Shown: positions 32,811-45,529 of the stretch, piece by piece | Numbering within the stretch: position 1 is the stretch's first letter | How the letters are laid out: each line of letters begins with the position of its first letter | DNA from: Angiostrongylus vasorum | Taxonomy: Eukaryota > Nematoda > Chromadorea > Rhabditida > Metastrongylidae | DNA: 64,000 bases | NCBI GenBank assembly: GCA_018806985.1 | Contig: JADANN010000106.1 | Coordinates: 186,001-250,000 of the forward strand | Direction: 5' to 3' | Made by a program: the position numbers and the translations under genes | Notes under the pieces: generated by a model | Databases searched by the model: none | What the model was told of the DNA's origin: nothing | The model's input: the letters and a program-made list of their open reading frames with translations, nothing else

Positions 32811-32918
32811 GAGCGCAGCAATTTTCGCGTCTATTCGCGAGAGTACGGGAGTCTGCGTCTCTGTACTCCGCACGCTCACTGGGCGATATCCCCGCCCCGC
32901 CCCTGTTCGCGAACGTTC
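32811..32918 (-). promoter_or_regulatory. Heat-shock promoter of hsp copy C
   Basis: TATAAAA lies at 32817-32811 on the minus strand, the proximal degenerate HSE at 32824-32841 (TTC..GTC..TTC..GAG) and the perfect distal HSE at 32906-32918 (TTCGCGAACGTTC). The layout is identical to copy A. Confidence 0.85.
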
Positions 32919-32929
32919 TCTGCGTGGCG

Positions 32930-35630
32930 TACATATCGCGTGATGCAACCAGGTCCACTCCTCGGAGACACCTCATCGTCCACTCAGTCCAATTTTCCCA
33001 ATGTTTGGGTTTTTTCTTTAAGAGTTGTTTTCATGTTCTGGGTTTACCATACTCTTCCTGGTTGTTTATTTAATAACTTCGGTGGCGTAAGTTCATCGAA
33101 TTCCTCAAAATGGCCTGTTAATTCCGATTATGTGCCCGCCCCCCGCACACCCCCACCACGTTGTTTTGCTCGCAGTGTTGTTTAGATTTCTTGTTAAAGT
33201 TCTTGTTGATACGCTGAGGAAGATCGCTTTTCCGGTCCTCCTCCTCTTCATTTATTGAGTTGATAGCGATGTTTGTCGTAAGATTATCTGAGGTTCAACC
33301 TATTCCTGTGCGAAGATAATAGTTAACCTGCCATCTTCCTGGTGAGCACTTCTGTATCTTTGGCTCTCGTTCGTTTGCACTCCTGGTTTGCTATCTGGTA
33401 CCAGTTCTCAAGCTGCCCTAACCTCCACGCAACTGAGTGTTGCTACTTTCTCGACTCTATTTGGCGGGATGGAGAGGTGGGAAAACGCACTGGTTAGCGA
33501 AGCGGTCCGTCAGGAACCAAGATGCTGGTTCAACCCTTCCCTAACGCTTTGCTCCAATCCACATGGGCAACGCCATAGCTTGGCTCTTTCCTAGATTAAA
33601 GGGAGAACCGACTTAGCGCATTCTACGACATTGGTAAGAGATGATGAAGTCCCCAAGCAGTGGCCGAAACAACATGCGAAATGTGCGAAGAGCCTTGTCT
33701 GCGCGGGATACAGGGAATACAATCCAGTGCAAGAAGTGCTGGGGTGCGTACATTAGATGTGGTGGCGAGTCATATAAAATAAAAAAGATAAAGAGGTAAA
33801 GGAGTAGGGATAGAAAAACATATTTGGGTTAAATGGTTTCTCTCCATTGTTGCTTATTGAGGTCACCCTTCGTTCACTGTTCCTGCAAGATTTTGCCACA
33901 CAGGCCTGTGATTACTCCGAAAAGAGCAAAAGTTTCGATCGGCCCATGACTCAACTGCTTCACTTTACAGGTCCAGTAATAAATTTCACCTGTGTTTCTT
34001 TCTTTTTTATGCGTCTTCAGGTAAAATGCAAATGCATCGTGAAATTTTTCTTACATACTGTTTCTAATGAGGAGAAGCTATGAATCTGTCAGGACGACTG
34101 TGTTAATGCTTTCGTTGGATTCAGGTAAAACGCATCGTTAAGTGTTTCGTGTGTACTGTTTCTATGAGGAGAACATATGAATGTATCAGGACTACTGTGT
34201 TCACGCTTTCGCTGGATCTTTCCGATGCGTGAGATCGTGTAATCCTCTGATAGAAAGCTCCATGATGATGTTGGAGAACGTCATTGCCAATAGAAGGCTT
34301 TTTCCTAACCATTCTCGCTATTGATGCAAAACTGTACATGAAATCAGTCTCCCTCTTAACTTTTATCTACTGCTCTATTCTTTTTTCATTGCTGGGTGCC
34401 GTGTGGAATACAACAACAAGAGTGCTGAGATATGAACACAACTCGGAACCCTCAGGTGTGCTTCAAACCTGTGATTAACCTTAGTTGATATGGTGGATAG
34501 CAGGTGAACACCTGCTAATGGTAGCCGTTGGTTCGAAGACCACATGAGGTATCTCGACATCCTTGTGGTTATATCGCCTTTATTCGAGATTCTTTTCGCA
34601 GGCTAGAGTTAAACCCTAAGGCTTCTTGAAGTCAAACTTCTACCAAGGCAGTCATAAATTCAAGTCTTGCTGGTTTGTTGAACTTTTTGGGAAGGGCTTT
34701 ACAAAAAGGTGACAGTGGTAATATTATTAGGAGATGCTTGTTTTTCTCTCCAGTCACTTTCATTCTATTACATCAGCAGAATTTCGTGAGCCTCTTTAGT
34801 CTTCGAGCTCTGAACTTGAATAAAGCGATATTTATTGCGAACAGAATTCCTTCTAATGCTCTATTTTTCGCTCAAAGGGAGAAGCTATCCTTGACTGCTA
34901 CAACCACTGTCTGAGGTCAGGAAGCTAGCATAGTGAACGATTTTGGTTCAACAGTTGATCAGAAAGAAGCGACTTACTGCAGAACGTGTAAGAGCGCCGG
35001 TGATCTCTTGAAAACGTAACACGTAGACCCACTCCTTGAGCGGTTTTGGTACGTAAATATCCATGAAGGTGATAGAAGGTCCCATATTAACTAATTGACA
35101 GCACGAATCTTGTGTTCCACTGCTGCACGTCAAGTGCTCAACAAGGATTTCGCTGACAAGATTATGAGGCTTCCTTACTAAGATGCTGAACAAAAAGTAT
35201 AACGCTTTTCGTGCCTTTCGTACGAACGTGCTTCATGCGTAAAAGCGACGATGGGTGATTTTGCTAGTATTCACTGCAGTCGCTTATCCATTACAGAATG
35301 AACTCTGAATTCCTGATTCCCTCATTTTCCTCTCTCAGTGCTGACTGTGTCATTTTCCTTTCCTCCCTCTTCCTTGCTTTTTTCGTTTTTTGTTTAACCA
35401 CAACATTCTTTAGTGATGGTTTCCGATGTTGTTCAACGTGCGTTATTGGTAGGAATCCATACCAAGTATACTGCGGTTTTTATTTCTCGTGTTAGATACA
35501 TTCTCTTAGAAAATGTTGTTTTTGTTTTCTTCACAGAGGACCTAAAATTAGGAAGTTTTTTGTGAACTAATCGTATTCTCCTGTTATGCTCATTAAGTTT
35601 AAGGTCTTATACTTTGTCCCTTATTTGTTT
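32930..35630. other. Spacer between divergent hsp genes (alpha locus, block 2)
   Basis: Near-copy of 2600-5330 with scattered small differences. No gene is recognised. Confidence 0.6.
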
Positions 35631-35659
35631 AATAGGAGTGACTTGCCATTTCACCAACA

Positions 35660-37901
35660 ATGGATCTGTGGCCTCGTTCGTTCCGTGACTTCGATCGTTT
35701 TGAGAGAAGCCTTTTCCCGTACTGGAGAAATGCAGATCACTCGGTGTTGCACGTTGCAAACGAAGCTCAACAGGTTACTACTTTTCAAATTAATAATTCA
35801 ACTATTTTAAAAAACCTCGTACTTCAGTAGGATAAACGATCTGCATGGTCGGCCAGACAAATTTTTCCTCTGCAAAGCTGAACGAACATTTCAGATGGTC
35901 AATGATGACAGCAAATTTGCCGTGTCGTTGGATGTATCCCAATTTCGTCCTGAAGAGCTCAACGTTCACCTAGAAGGCAAGGAGCTGACTATAGAGGGCA
36001 AGCATCAACACAAGAATGACACAAGTTTCATCGAGAGGTGAACTGCTTTTGTTTATTACCCTACTCTACACTATTTTGCCAGAGGTTCATTGTACATTGT
36101 TCAAATGTTTACTTGATGCTTGAATCGCCCGTCCTCATTGGTTGTGGGAGCCCCAGCATAACCTCCATTTTTCGGAGATTTGCTGGTTAAACCACTGTGG
36201 TTCCCTGGTATCCCGAGGGTCAGCGTGGCTTAATTCTGCGCCAGATCTCCACCACCACAGGCAGTCGCAGCACTTTTTGCATCAGAGGGAGATTTGCCAC
36301 CATGCTGCTTTGATAGCAGGACGGTGGTGGATCCAGATATTGATTTAGTATTAGCTAGGCTTCCTGATAGAAATGCCAGATTCCTTCCCAGCCTGGCAGA
36401 CCCTGCCAGGGGATGAATCCCCCCGCTGTAGATCGCAACCCGACACCCAGGAACACCTCTCAGCCACGATGATGCTGTAAACCGTTGGGACGATTCGTCA
36501 AATAATGAGTAGTAATTGTAACACACATATGTGTGCGTATGAATGTGTGTATTTGGTTACTTGTTTACTTGGATACTTGGATGGGTTAGTGCCCATTGGT
36601 ATTGCGAACCCCAGGGTGTTAATCACTCGTTTTATTCTCGCGCAGTCGTCTTTCGTGGTTGCGGTCCGCTTCGATTATGGTGAAGTCTGCGATGCATGAG
36701 GCCACATATGTATCATGGGTGCATGTCTTCGCTGTTTTTGGCAAATTTTACTGCTAGATGGCATTAGAAAAGTGACTTTTTGGTATCATTTGTTTGAAAC
36801 CCAACTTTGCGTAGTGGTGATCTTCTTCAGCATGGACTTCTTTGACCCATCGATTCCGCAGTGATTTGATCCTATCAGTTGCAAGGGGCGGGGTTTTAAT
36901 TCGAATAATTGGTCGAGTTTATTTCCTATTTTCCTGTTTTGAAGTGAACTAATAATACCGTTAAAGTGATCGTGCTGAATGAATTTGAATTTGTGATAGT
37001 TTTGAAGAGAGCACAAGGGGAAATCACAGTGGTCTAAGCAAATCCTATTAGCCCAAGTGGAGTAATTCACCGCTGGTTGAATTCTTCTATGAGATATGAG
37101 CGTAGAGTGTTCTCTGTTTAGGACTGCCGTGTGAGAGTTTTTTGGTCATGGTTGAATTGCCTTTTGCGGTTTTCTTGCGAGAACTTTTAATTGAGTTATG
37201 AACGACTATTAGTCTATTGAGGCTCATTGAAAGGGGTATTATGATGGCATGCTAGTTAGGCAATTCTAAGGTCATCGTAGTCGATGGTCCAGAGCTTGGT
37301 TGGTTTTGAAGTTCGTATTTCCATCACCGAAGTAGCAAATCACTTGAACACCGTCAATGGAGCGATGTGCCTGCCGAATACAACAAAAGTTGAATTGCGT
37401 ACGCGACCTGTTTTTTATCGGGAAGCTATCTAGTGGCGAAGGTGCACCGGATCAAAGGCTACTTCGATAACTTAACTGGCTAGTATCGTCCGCATGTGCA
37501 ATATAATGACAGAATTTCAGCGATAATAATAAAAAACCGGTGGAGTTGCAACCATTTAAACCCCTCAAGAATTTATAGAACAATGTTTCCTGCTTGCCTT
37601 GCGAACTTTTTAATTAGTTCAAAGTGATTCATTACATGTGGAACCATAGATTCTTCATATGGTCGTGAATAGGTGGTAAATATTGCAAGTGCAATTAGTA
37701 GTTGTGTCTTTCTTCACAGCTGAAACAGTTCATTTAAGATCATTCGTTCGCAAGTGGACGTTGCCGGAAGACGTAGATGTGGAGGCGCTCCGCACTCAGC
37801 TGAACGATACCGGACATCTCTCCGTCGAGGCACCGAAGGTTGGTCAACCTGGTGCTCAGAAGCGCTCTATCCCAATAGAGCGCATTCCATACCAGCTTTA
37901 A
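35660..37901 (+). CDS. Small heat-shock protein (HSP-16-like), plus-strand copy P3
   Basis: The exons are 35660-35773, 35895-36037 and 37739-37901, giving 139 residues. Splice sites are CAG|GTTACT with TTTCAG, and GAGAG|GTGAAC with TTTAAG. The protein matches P1 and P4 except that eight codons (MNRMMSDY) are missing near the N-terminus, so it reads MDLWPRSFRDFDRFERS; the frame is kept. The alpha-crystallin domain (from MVNDDSKF to LSVEAPK) and the C-terminal IPI motif are complete. The lost residues lie in the variable N-terminal arm, which influences oligomer form and client binding in this family, so the chaperone core should still fold. A probable trans-splice acceptor ends at 35635. Intron 1 is 121 nt and out of frame if retained, unlike in P1. 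Confidence 0.88.
36230..36560. repeat. GC-rich segment in intron 2 of P3, absent from P1
   Basis: P1 goes straight from GGCTAATT to the TTAACTTGGATAC stretch near 5960-5980, while P3 and P4 carry about 320 extra bases. The segment has a short palindrome (CCTGGCAGACCCTGCCAGG) and a minus-strand open frame of about 80 codons, open in both copies. No family is recognised. Either it was inserted before blocks 2 and 3 separated, or P1 lost it. Confidence 0.6.
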
Positions 37902-38329
37902 AAGGTCGTTCATTACGAAACACTGTTTTTGTCTGTTGGATGAAGCCGTGCTGTTGAAGTCGTGAATGTACTGTTGTTTGATTGACAGTTATGTTTTCTT
38001 TTTATTTTTTCATCTTTTTTCTAATCTTTAAAGTGCTACTCCCATATTAGTTAACTTGTAGTTTACCATGTATTCCTATGTGTTCTGAATCAGTAAACTT
38101 TTTTCGAAGAATTCTTTATGGACCAACAACGTGAGGCCAGTTCTGTATTCGCACTCGGTTGCGATCAATGCGAATCACTCTCTGAACAGTGGTAAACTCA
38201 GAGTTCTCAAACAAAGTCCATCCAGGTTTCTCCGCATAAACGAAGTAAGAGACCTACATTGTTTCACTTTGTTTTCCACATAGATATTCTTTTTCAAACT
38301 TGTGTAACGCTCAGTTGGGATTGCGTTAA

Positions 38330-39230
38330 CGCACACTGTGGCTATTGGTCACTTTGTAGTGGTCGTTCTGGGCACAAGCGTTGCGTATGGTGATCGGTTC
38401 GTTAGCGGACATCTCAGACGTAGTGGGAAAAGAGGATTTTTTATTTTATTTGACCCGTGTTCTGGTTTACTGTATGGATCCCATCACTTCTCGAATTCAA
38501 TTCTTTTCCTCGCATCCACTGTCCACGAAGACCCAACTTTTACGTGTGACTTCGGTTGCTGCTTGAGGATTTTCATTTCAACTGGGTACAGATAGTGGGG
38601 AAAGATAAGGATGCTATTATTGAGTTTTGGTGATTTTGATATGTATCAGGAACTCCATTAATGAGTAAAGTGTGAGCAATACTTCAGCAAACGTTTCGAC
38701 GTCTTTGTCTTCATCAGTGCTGATGATCCGAGTCGATGGACCACAGCTGTTCGTCTTCTTGATATGGCATCTCTTCGTATCGGTTCGGATCTTCATCAGT
38801 AGAGTATCTTTCCAATGAGGCGGAAACTGGACTGACGATGCTGTTTTACACAGGATGCTTTTTATCGCCATCGATGGTCGTGCGGTTATAACCACTTGTT
38901 TTTTTCTGAACAAAAAAAGCGTGAACAGTTTGAAAAAGGAATCTTCATGAATGTATTCATGAAGAGAAGTATCCAGATCTTCTTAGCATTCTAGCTGTAC
39001 CAGTAATGGCCCATCTCCATGATTTTTGTAGGTGGCGCAAATTAGCATGTTTGATCCCTGGTTGATTTTCACCTTCAGAAACTTTCACGAACTTCCACTG
39101 GTGATGATAGATGTCTAGAGTTCCATGTTCCAATCAGCCCCGACGGCGCTTAGCGGGAAATCATCGTTTGGTCTCACTTCTAGCCAACTAATGTTTTCCT
39201 TTATTTTACTTAATATGACGAGCCTTCACG
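38330..39230 (-). other. Unidentified coding-like repeat (block 2 copy)
   Basis: Minus-strand frames include STDEDKDVETFAEVLL and KIRTDTKRCHIKKTN, matching broken frames at 7.9-8.3 kb. Related DNA also lies near 22.7 kb. No family is recognised. Confidence 0.4.
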
Positions 39231-39529
39231 TCTACTTTGCTTATTTCAGCACTTCTGAAATTCGATTCGTTTCCTCTCATTCATAATCCACGAAGGTCTT
39301 CCAACTTTTCGCGTAGCTTCGGTTGCTGTTTGAGGATTTTCATTTTGTCTCGAATGTCGTAGAATGCTGGTCGAGCAATTCTCCCTGGAGTCCTGAGATA
39401 GCCGGGCTGGAGAGTTCTCAATTGGATTGTAGAGAGCGATTTTTCTCCCAGAGAAGTCCGATACCAATTCTCCGACTCCAGAGGGTTGAGAGGCCCCATC
39501 CGGAGCCGGAGATTTAAAACATCACTACG

Positions 39530-39835
39530 GTGGGAAGTAGACGTATAAAGGACGAAGGATAAAGAATCCGAGAAGTCCCTGAGGGATGCGCCATGCATTG
39601 ACTTTATCGAGCATCGTATAAGTGATTGGACGGATATCTGGCCTATAGAGTAACTGACGATGGTATGCCGAGCTATCGAGTCAGTACTACTATCCTCGCA
39701 GCCAAGCCTGGCACCGATTTATCCCTTTCGGAAGGATGGAAAGCCTTGTGAGCCCAGGATACGGGATCGAACCAAAGACTAGGCATTTATTGCACTTCAC
39801 CTCCAACCACTGCGCTAGACCCGCCCCAAGTGGAT
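39530..39835 (-). repeat. tRNA-derived SINE
   Basis: Counterpart of 8690-9003. On the minus strand it has TAGCGCAGTGGTTGG and GGTTCGATCCCG. Confidence 0.75.
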
Positions 39836-39899
39836 GAGTGGTTGGAAATGCTTACGATTTTTTACAAAACATACCACAAAATAACCGACGATAGATAGA

Positions 39900-42800
39900 A
39901 TCATGAAGGATTTAATTGGCTACGGTTGAAAGATTACCGTGTTCACTCATATGGCGCATTACAGCAAGAACTCTTATCGAAAAAATGAGTGTTATGGATC
40001 AGTGGAATATTTCTTAACATATTCGTGAAGAAATGCATTGAACTGAGCACATATCTGATCAGAAGAATTTGACGCGTTCGGCTTTAAACGAACACAGCTG
40101 AGTCCATATTGACTTTCATTAAGTGAAATAAATGTTACTTCGATACTTGGACGGTACCTCTTCACGAGCTGTGCGGACTTCATCATGGTCTCCATTCCTT
40201 TCCTTGCTTTGAGATCGTTGTCATGGTAGTGGTGTGATTCCGATGTGGTAGCTAGTGAAAGTTTCATAGCATTATCTATAAAACAATGGCATCTGCGAGT
40301 ACTGCTGATTAACTGTGATTACGTCCGCCCAACATATAGGTGGTCATCATGGAGCGCGCTTCCGTGCTCAACTCTGCAATTCTCTCATTTCGTCCATCTG
40401 TCGTGTAGTCTCCTCATTATGTGACTTATTCGTCTATGTTTCGCTATCGATGTATATGCTCCTGAATCTCGATGAGCTTCGAAGATCAGAGCTTCGCATT
40501 CGGCAGGATGTTGTTTGTGCTGATTATATTGTAGAAGACATTGTCCAAGCGTTCTGTGGGTAGTGTGCACTATTCTTGAAGTTGTTGAACTATCAACCCA
40601 CGTCTCTTCTGCATAACAGTGCTCCGAGAAGATTGTTGCATGAAAAAGCTGGGCGCGGATCTTCAGGTCCCTTAGTTGATCGTTGGCTTCTCTAAGAGGA
40701 GCAAATTCGACTCAAACTGCGTCCGTTCTGCGTAATTCCTCCTTCATGTTATTCTCTATGTTCGTTAAACGCACACGGTATACGTCCGAGCTAGTCTCTG
40801 CAGTCGGAAAACTATCCCTGTTTAATCTGGTCGTCTTCGCCTCATGGGTTTTCATGGACTGGGTCTTCTTCCTATTTATGTGTAATGCGACCTTTTAATC
40901 CCGCTTCGTTGAGCTCATTGATCATCGTCTGCGTTCACTCCTTCAGCAAATGACGATTTTGGCCCATTTTCCCATCAATACGTATCCCTTTCTTCACCCC
41001 ACAAAGTGGCTTCGTCATCCACTGCAGTACGCCACTGAACACCATCGGCGATACAGTGTCGCCTTCGAACCCATTTTCCTATAGGTGTGGGCAATGGATC
41101 CATGGAAGAGCTGTATTTTCGAAGTGCAGTTCCGGTAACATTAGTTAGAGTCTTTGTACGTCGCTTCCACTTCTTGTTCGAAGAGCGCGGGGTGGGATTG
41201 GATTCGTTTCGACGCCGTCAAACGATTTATTATAGTTGACAAAATCGTTTGTCCTCATCCAATCTACTCGATATGCGCCGTAGGTTATTCTTGTTGAAGC
41301 GCTTGTAGAGTACACTCAACAAGCATATCGATCGGTGTTACAAAGATCCCATTAGTCAAATGCCTTGGACAGGATTACCGTGCTCGTTGTTCTCCCTATG
41401 GTCTGGTATTTTTTCCTCAAGGGTGAAATGTCATATGGGTTGCGAGAGGTTCGTGTAAATTGTGTATTACATGCATAAGAAATTTAGCGGTGATATCACT
41501 GAGTTCTGGAGCTGTGCCTTTTTCCATGCTTTCTATCACAACTCGAATCTGAGAAAGAGGAATTTGGGGTGGCTTTTTTTCCAGAGTGAATAATTGTAGT
41601 GTCTGGCACGGGTGCTGTGGAACGGAAAAGATTGGTGCAGAACTTTTCCGTGATTTATTCCGTATCATGTGTTGGGGTTTTAGTGATCCTGCTTTCGTTC
41701 ATCAAAGCTGACAGCATAACATTTTCAGACTGGTCCTTTTTTTGTATTGCTTCTAATAGCTTTTTTCTACCTGCATCGATGTAGATCTTTCTGCAAAGTT
41801 TTGCGCCGCTGGCATCTATTACTAGAGGTGTTAAACGTGTTGCGCTGGAATCAAGCCTAAGTGCAACTCCTTAGTGGTAATGCAGATGCAATCTGATCCT
41901 CTTAATTGAGGAAGCGAGGCGAATTCGGCACAACTTGAAGACTTTCGACAAGCAGCTCGCAGTTTTTGTCGGGTCTTTCTCAATCTGCTGGTCACGTCTG
42001 GACAGGATTTCGCTCAGAATGTTCTCGCCATATACAGCCCAGACATTTCCATTCGTGGCCGACGAAATGAAGTCTTTTTCCACCCCACAGTTGTATCAAA
42101 TCTACGAGCGAAGAAGGCGGTGATCTAAACCAGTACAAAATGATAGAACTACCGTTGTCTCAAGTAGGCACCATCTTCTGCTGGTCAGAATATGGTCGAC
42201 TTCGCATTAATCGTGCCCATTAGGAGACTCCCAATGTCCAGCGGCGGCTTTGATTCTTCTAGAAGGACAAGTTTTCGTAGAATAGGCGTGCTGGAGGCAG
42301 GGAGTCTCGCAAGACCGTTTTTCACTCCTGTCTCCTCCTTCTAATCCAAACTTTCCAATCACATATTCCCATTCGTTGGTCTTTCTCATGCTGGTGTTGC
42401 CATCTCCAACAAAAAAATTTATATAATACGCTTTAACTTTGCGGATAACCTCCTCCAAATGATAATAGAACGCATCTATTTAGCACTCATCAGTTGCATC
42501 GGTCGGCGAGTAGCACTTGATGATAGCGATCCTCTCATGACGCGTTGATTGAAGACCGAGGACGGCCATTCGAGTGGGAAGGATGTCGTACAACTAAACA
42601 AGATGGGAAAGTACACGTGGGTAACAAAGCTTACGCGACCGACATTTCGTAACAGGACCTTTTCTATTCAAATGAGAAGGTCCCGTTGTTTAGTTGGTAG
42701 GTTTCATATTCTTGCCCTTTGTTTCTTGCTGGGCTACCACATCGAATTTTATGCTATCAGCGCTTTCAACAAGGACGTGAAGATCGTTGTCTCTGTAGTG

Positions 42801-43210
42801 TTCTGATATTGTACACGCACAGTGAGAAACAATCCTCATGGCTTTTCGTATACGTGTTCTTCAGATGCAGACAATACCTTTCGTTCCACCGTCGAACGTC
42901 AGCAACGGAAGCACACAGTGTGCGGTGTACTGAGGTTGGCCCTCCGCTCTAGCTGAGCATTATATCTCCCTCGGATCCCTGAGTGACCCTTGCAAGTGTG
43001 TTTCTTGGTGTTCGCCACGGCATGGATCCGAAAGAGTTACCTGCTCGACAACGATTCTTATGTTCGATGTTCCAGTTAATTGAGTTGGGGGAATTATTAA
43101 AGCTAAGGTCAAAAATGGAAACAGCAATGAAGAAATGACCGATCGATCAAAGCCAATGTAGAACATCAAGGACGAAGGATGTATGAAGTGAAGTAAAATC
43201 ATTCAAATTT
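39900..43210 (-). mobile_element. RTE-A LINE, decayed copy (block 2)
   Basis: It has the same order as the block 1 copy: 5' region near 43.1 kb, endonuclease pieces (KVKAYYINFFVGDGN and YVIGKFGLEGGDRSE at 42.4-42.2 kb), RT start (RVVIESMEKGTAPELSD at 41.5 kb) and the conserved 3' tail at 40.2-40.0 kb (HDNDLKARKGMET). Frames are broken, and part of the RT core near 41.0 kb is deleted relative to block 1. Confidence 0.8.
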
Positions 43211-43499
43211 ACAGATCTTTTGTCCTGCCCGAGGCTCACCAAGCCTGTCAACCCTCTGGCTTCGAGAAACTCTTACCGGACCTGTCCAAAAAAACCACTC
43301 TCTGCAGTCAACTTGGGAACACTCCGGTCCGGCTATCTCAGGACTCCAAGGAGAATAGACTCGACTAGCGCTATACGACATTCAATGTGAAATGAAAATC
43401 TTTAAGCAGTAGCCGAAGTCACACGCTAATGTTAGAAAAGCTTTCGTGGAGGTGGACACGAGGAAACCAAACGAATGGAAGAAGTGCAGAGATGCGCAC

Positions 43500-44200
43500 A
43501 GTAGACATGAAGGCGGGTCGCATAAAATAAAAAATTTGAAAAAAATCATCTAGTGGGAGGAGTCTTCGGCGCATGGATAGGAACAATAGTGAAGTGGAGT
43601 TGAAGTGGATTCCAGCATCTTTTAGGACGACCAGTTACAAAATGGACACGTGTTTTTTAAGTAGTATTAATCAGTTTTATTTGCAGCTACAAATGTTTCA
43701 TGCGGGTGGTTGAAAAATAACTCTCCATTTTAGAATTCTTTTAGCTTATTCCTTAACTATAACGTTTACAAGAAATGAATGTGAGAGGAAAGAGCATGGC
43801 TTTACAATTGTACTTAAAGCACGATATGGATATCAGCACTTGCCACCAGCTATTCAAACTGTTCAGGAACTACGTGAACTCATTGTATTAAGATTTTTGT
43901 TATATGCCATGCATAACTTCTCGCGTAGGCCGTTCAAGCTCTTCCAAAGTCCTTGGCTTGGGAGAGCAGACTTGCTCATTTAACGAACTCCAAAGAAAAA
44001 AGTTGGAGATCGATAAGTCAGCTCTCCTGGTTTAAAATGAACCCTCTGTGACTGTGGAAAAAAAACTATTCTGTTCAGCAAACATCTACTGATGGCTCCA
44101 ATGTAGAAAGTACGTCGACGTCTTGTCGTAAGTGTGGTTGAAAGACACATTAATATAAAGTTTATTGGCAACGTATGTGTTCATTTACATCACCAACAAA
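43500..44200. other. Left flank of beta locus in block 2
   Basis: It is homologous to the alpha left flank (about 0.48-1.1 kb), including GTGAAGTGGAGTTG. The HSE-like motif seen in alpha is decayed here. No gene is recognised. Confidence 0.45.
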
Positions 44201-44289
44201 CAAAAAAAGACTCAACTCAAGAGACAACCATAAGAAATGTTAACAAGCAAATCAAACGGGCCGGCTCTTCGTCTGGAATGGCGATTTTT

Positions 44290-45206
44290 CTACAGCTTTT
44301 CGGCCACCTGTTGGATTGGGATGGTTGTTCTGCCAGATTCAAGCGATTCAGAGGGTATTGGCTCTTCGATTGACAGCTGGCCATTATCAGTGAGAGATGG
44401 ACGAATTGCGTCCAGGTTACCATGTTCCGGCAGCACGAACTGATGAATGAAAACTGTATAATGGCGTTTATAAAGCACTAGGAAGCAGTTCAAGACATTT
44501 AAAGGTTGTCCTAAAGTGTCGCAACATCCGAAGATTAATTAAGGAACAGCATTAGTCACGGATCTCTACAAATGGAAAAGAACCTCGCGGCAGACTACAT
44601 AGTATCCACACTGAGTTCTTAGAATAAAACTCTAGTTGTTACTAGCCTCATTGAATAACTGTCCTCCTTTTCCAGCTCTTCCTTTCTTTCAATGGTTAGA
44701 CAACAACCATCTATGTTGATTTTTAGATGCTCTGGCTTAAGCTTTGACACATCGATAGAATCGGCGATCTTCGACCAGTTGTCGACAATCTAATTAACTT
44801 GTATTGGAAACTGGTAACATGTGAAAATGTAGTGTTGCAAATGTTTTGTGTGTTTAACAAACTATAGGGGATTTTAATAGTCCCACTGGCAATTCTCTCG
44901 ATTTAGTATAGGGCTATCCAAACGAGCCCTTAGAGAGGCTAGAAAATGTTGACGTTTTGTTAAAGTGAATAACACAAGAATACGATGACTCTTAGACAAC
45001 GCCGTCAGCTTTGAAATTTACTGGCGAAACGCGGTCTCACCTCCCTGACAGATTTATACGGAACATCGCTTGGAACCGTGCGACATACAGGGTCGAGCAT
45101 CATCCTTTCCATCTGACCCATTCTCCACTCCATTTGACGAAAGACACTCAGACATTTCACCCACGAAACGAGGGGAGATGTTGACTGGACGAATTCACAA
45201 CGACAT
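44290..45206 (-). pseudogene. Small heat-shock protein (HSP-16-like), beta copy D
   Basis: The exon remnants are 45206-45041, 44789-44647 and 44455-44290. Codon 4 is TGA (MSL then stop), where copy B has TGG, and one base is inserted in the GECLS region. The rest of exon 1 (FRQMEWRMGQMERMMLDPV) is readable. Exon 2 is open and of normal length (SIDVSKLKPEHLKINIDG), as is exon 3 (QFVLPEHGNLDAIRPSL to TTIPIQQVAEKL, with the IPI motif kept). The exon 2 donor is GC, and the exon 3 acceptor AG has shifted two bases inward, as in copy B. It is less damaged than B but still broken at the 5' end. AATAAA is present downstream. Confidence 0.82.
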
Positions 45207-45274
45207 GACGACGAAACACACAATTCGAGTGGTCGTCAGTCGCAGGTGGGCTTATGTAGTCGAGGGCAGAAATT

Positions 45275-45292
45275 TTCGCGATTATTCGCGAA
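45275..45292 (-). promoter_or_regulatory. Heat-shock element upstream of beta copy D
   Basis: TTCGCGATTATTCGCGAA is a four-unit HSE with one imperfect unit. The TATA position downstream reads TACATAAG, weaker than in the other copies. The distal element seen in copy B is not clear here. Confidence 0.7.
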
Positions 45293-45529
45293 GGTGCGAG
45301 AGTCTGCGTCTCCGCACTCGCCATGCTCACTAAGCTTTATCGCAGTTCCGCCCATTTCGCAAACTGTCGCTGCCTCACGTAAAGATCGCGTGATGCCATC
45401 AGGTCCACTCGTCGGAGTGACCTCATCGTCGTCGTTCGTTCACTCAGTCCAATTTTCCCAATGTTTCGGGTTTTCCCTAATAGTTATTTTAAGGTTGTAG
45501 GTTTACTATACTGTTTGTGAGAGTCTTTC

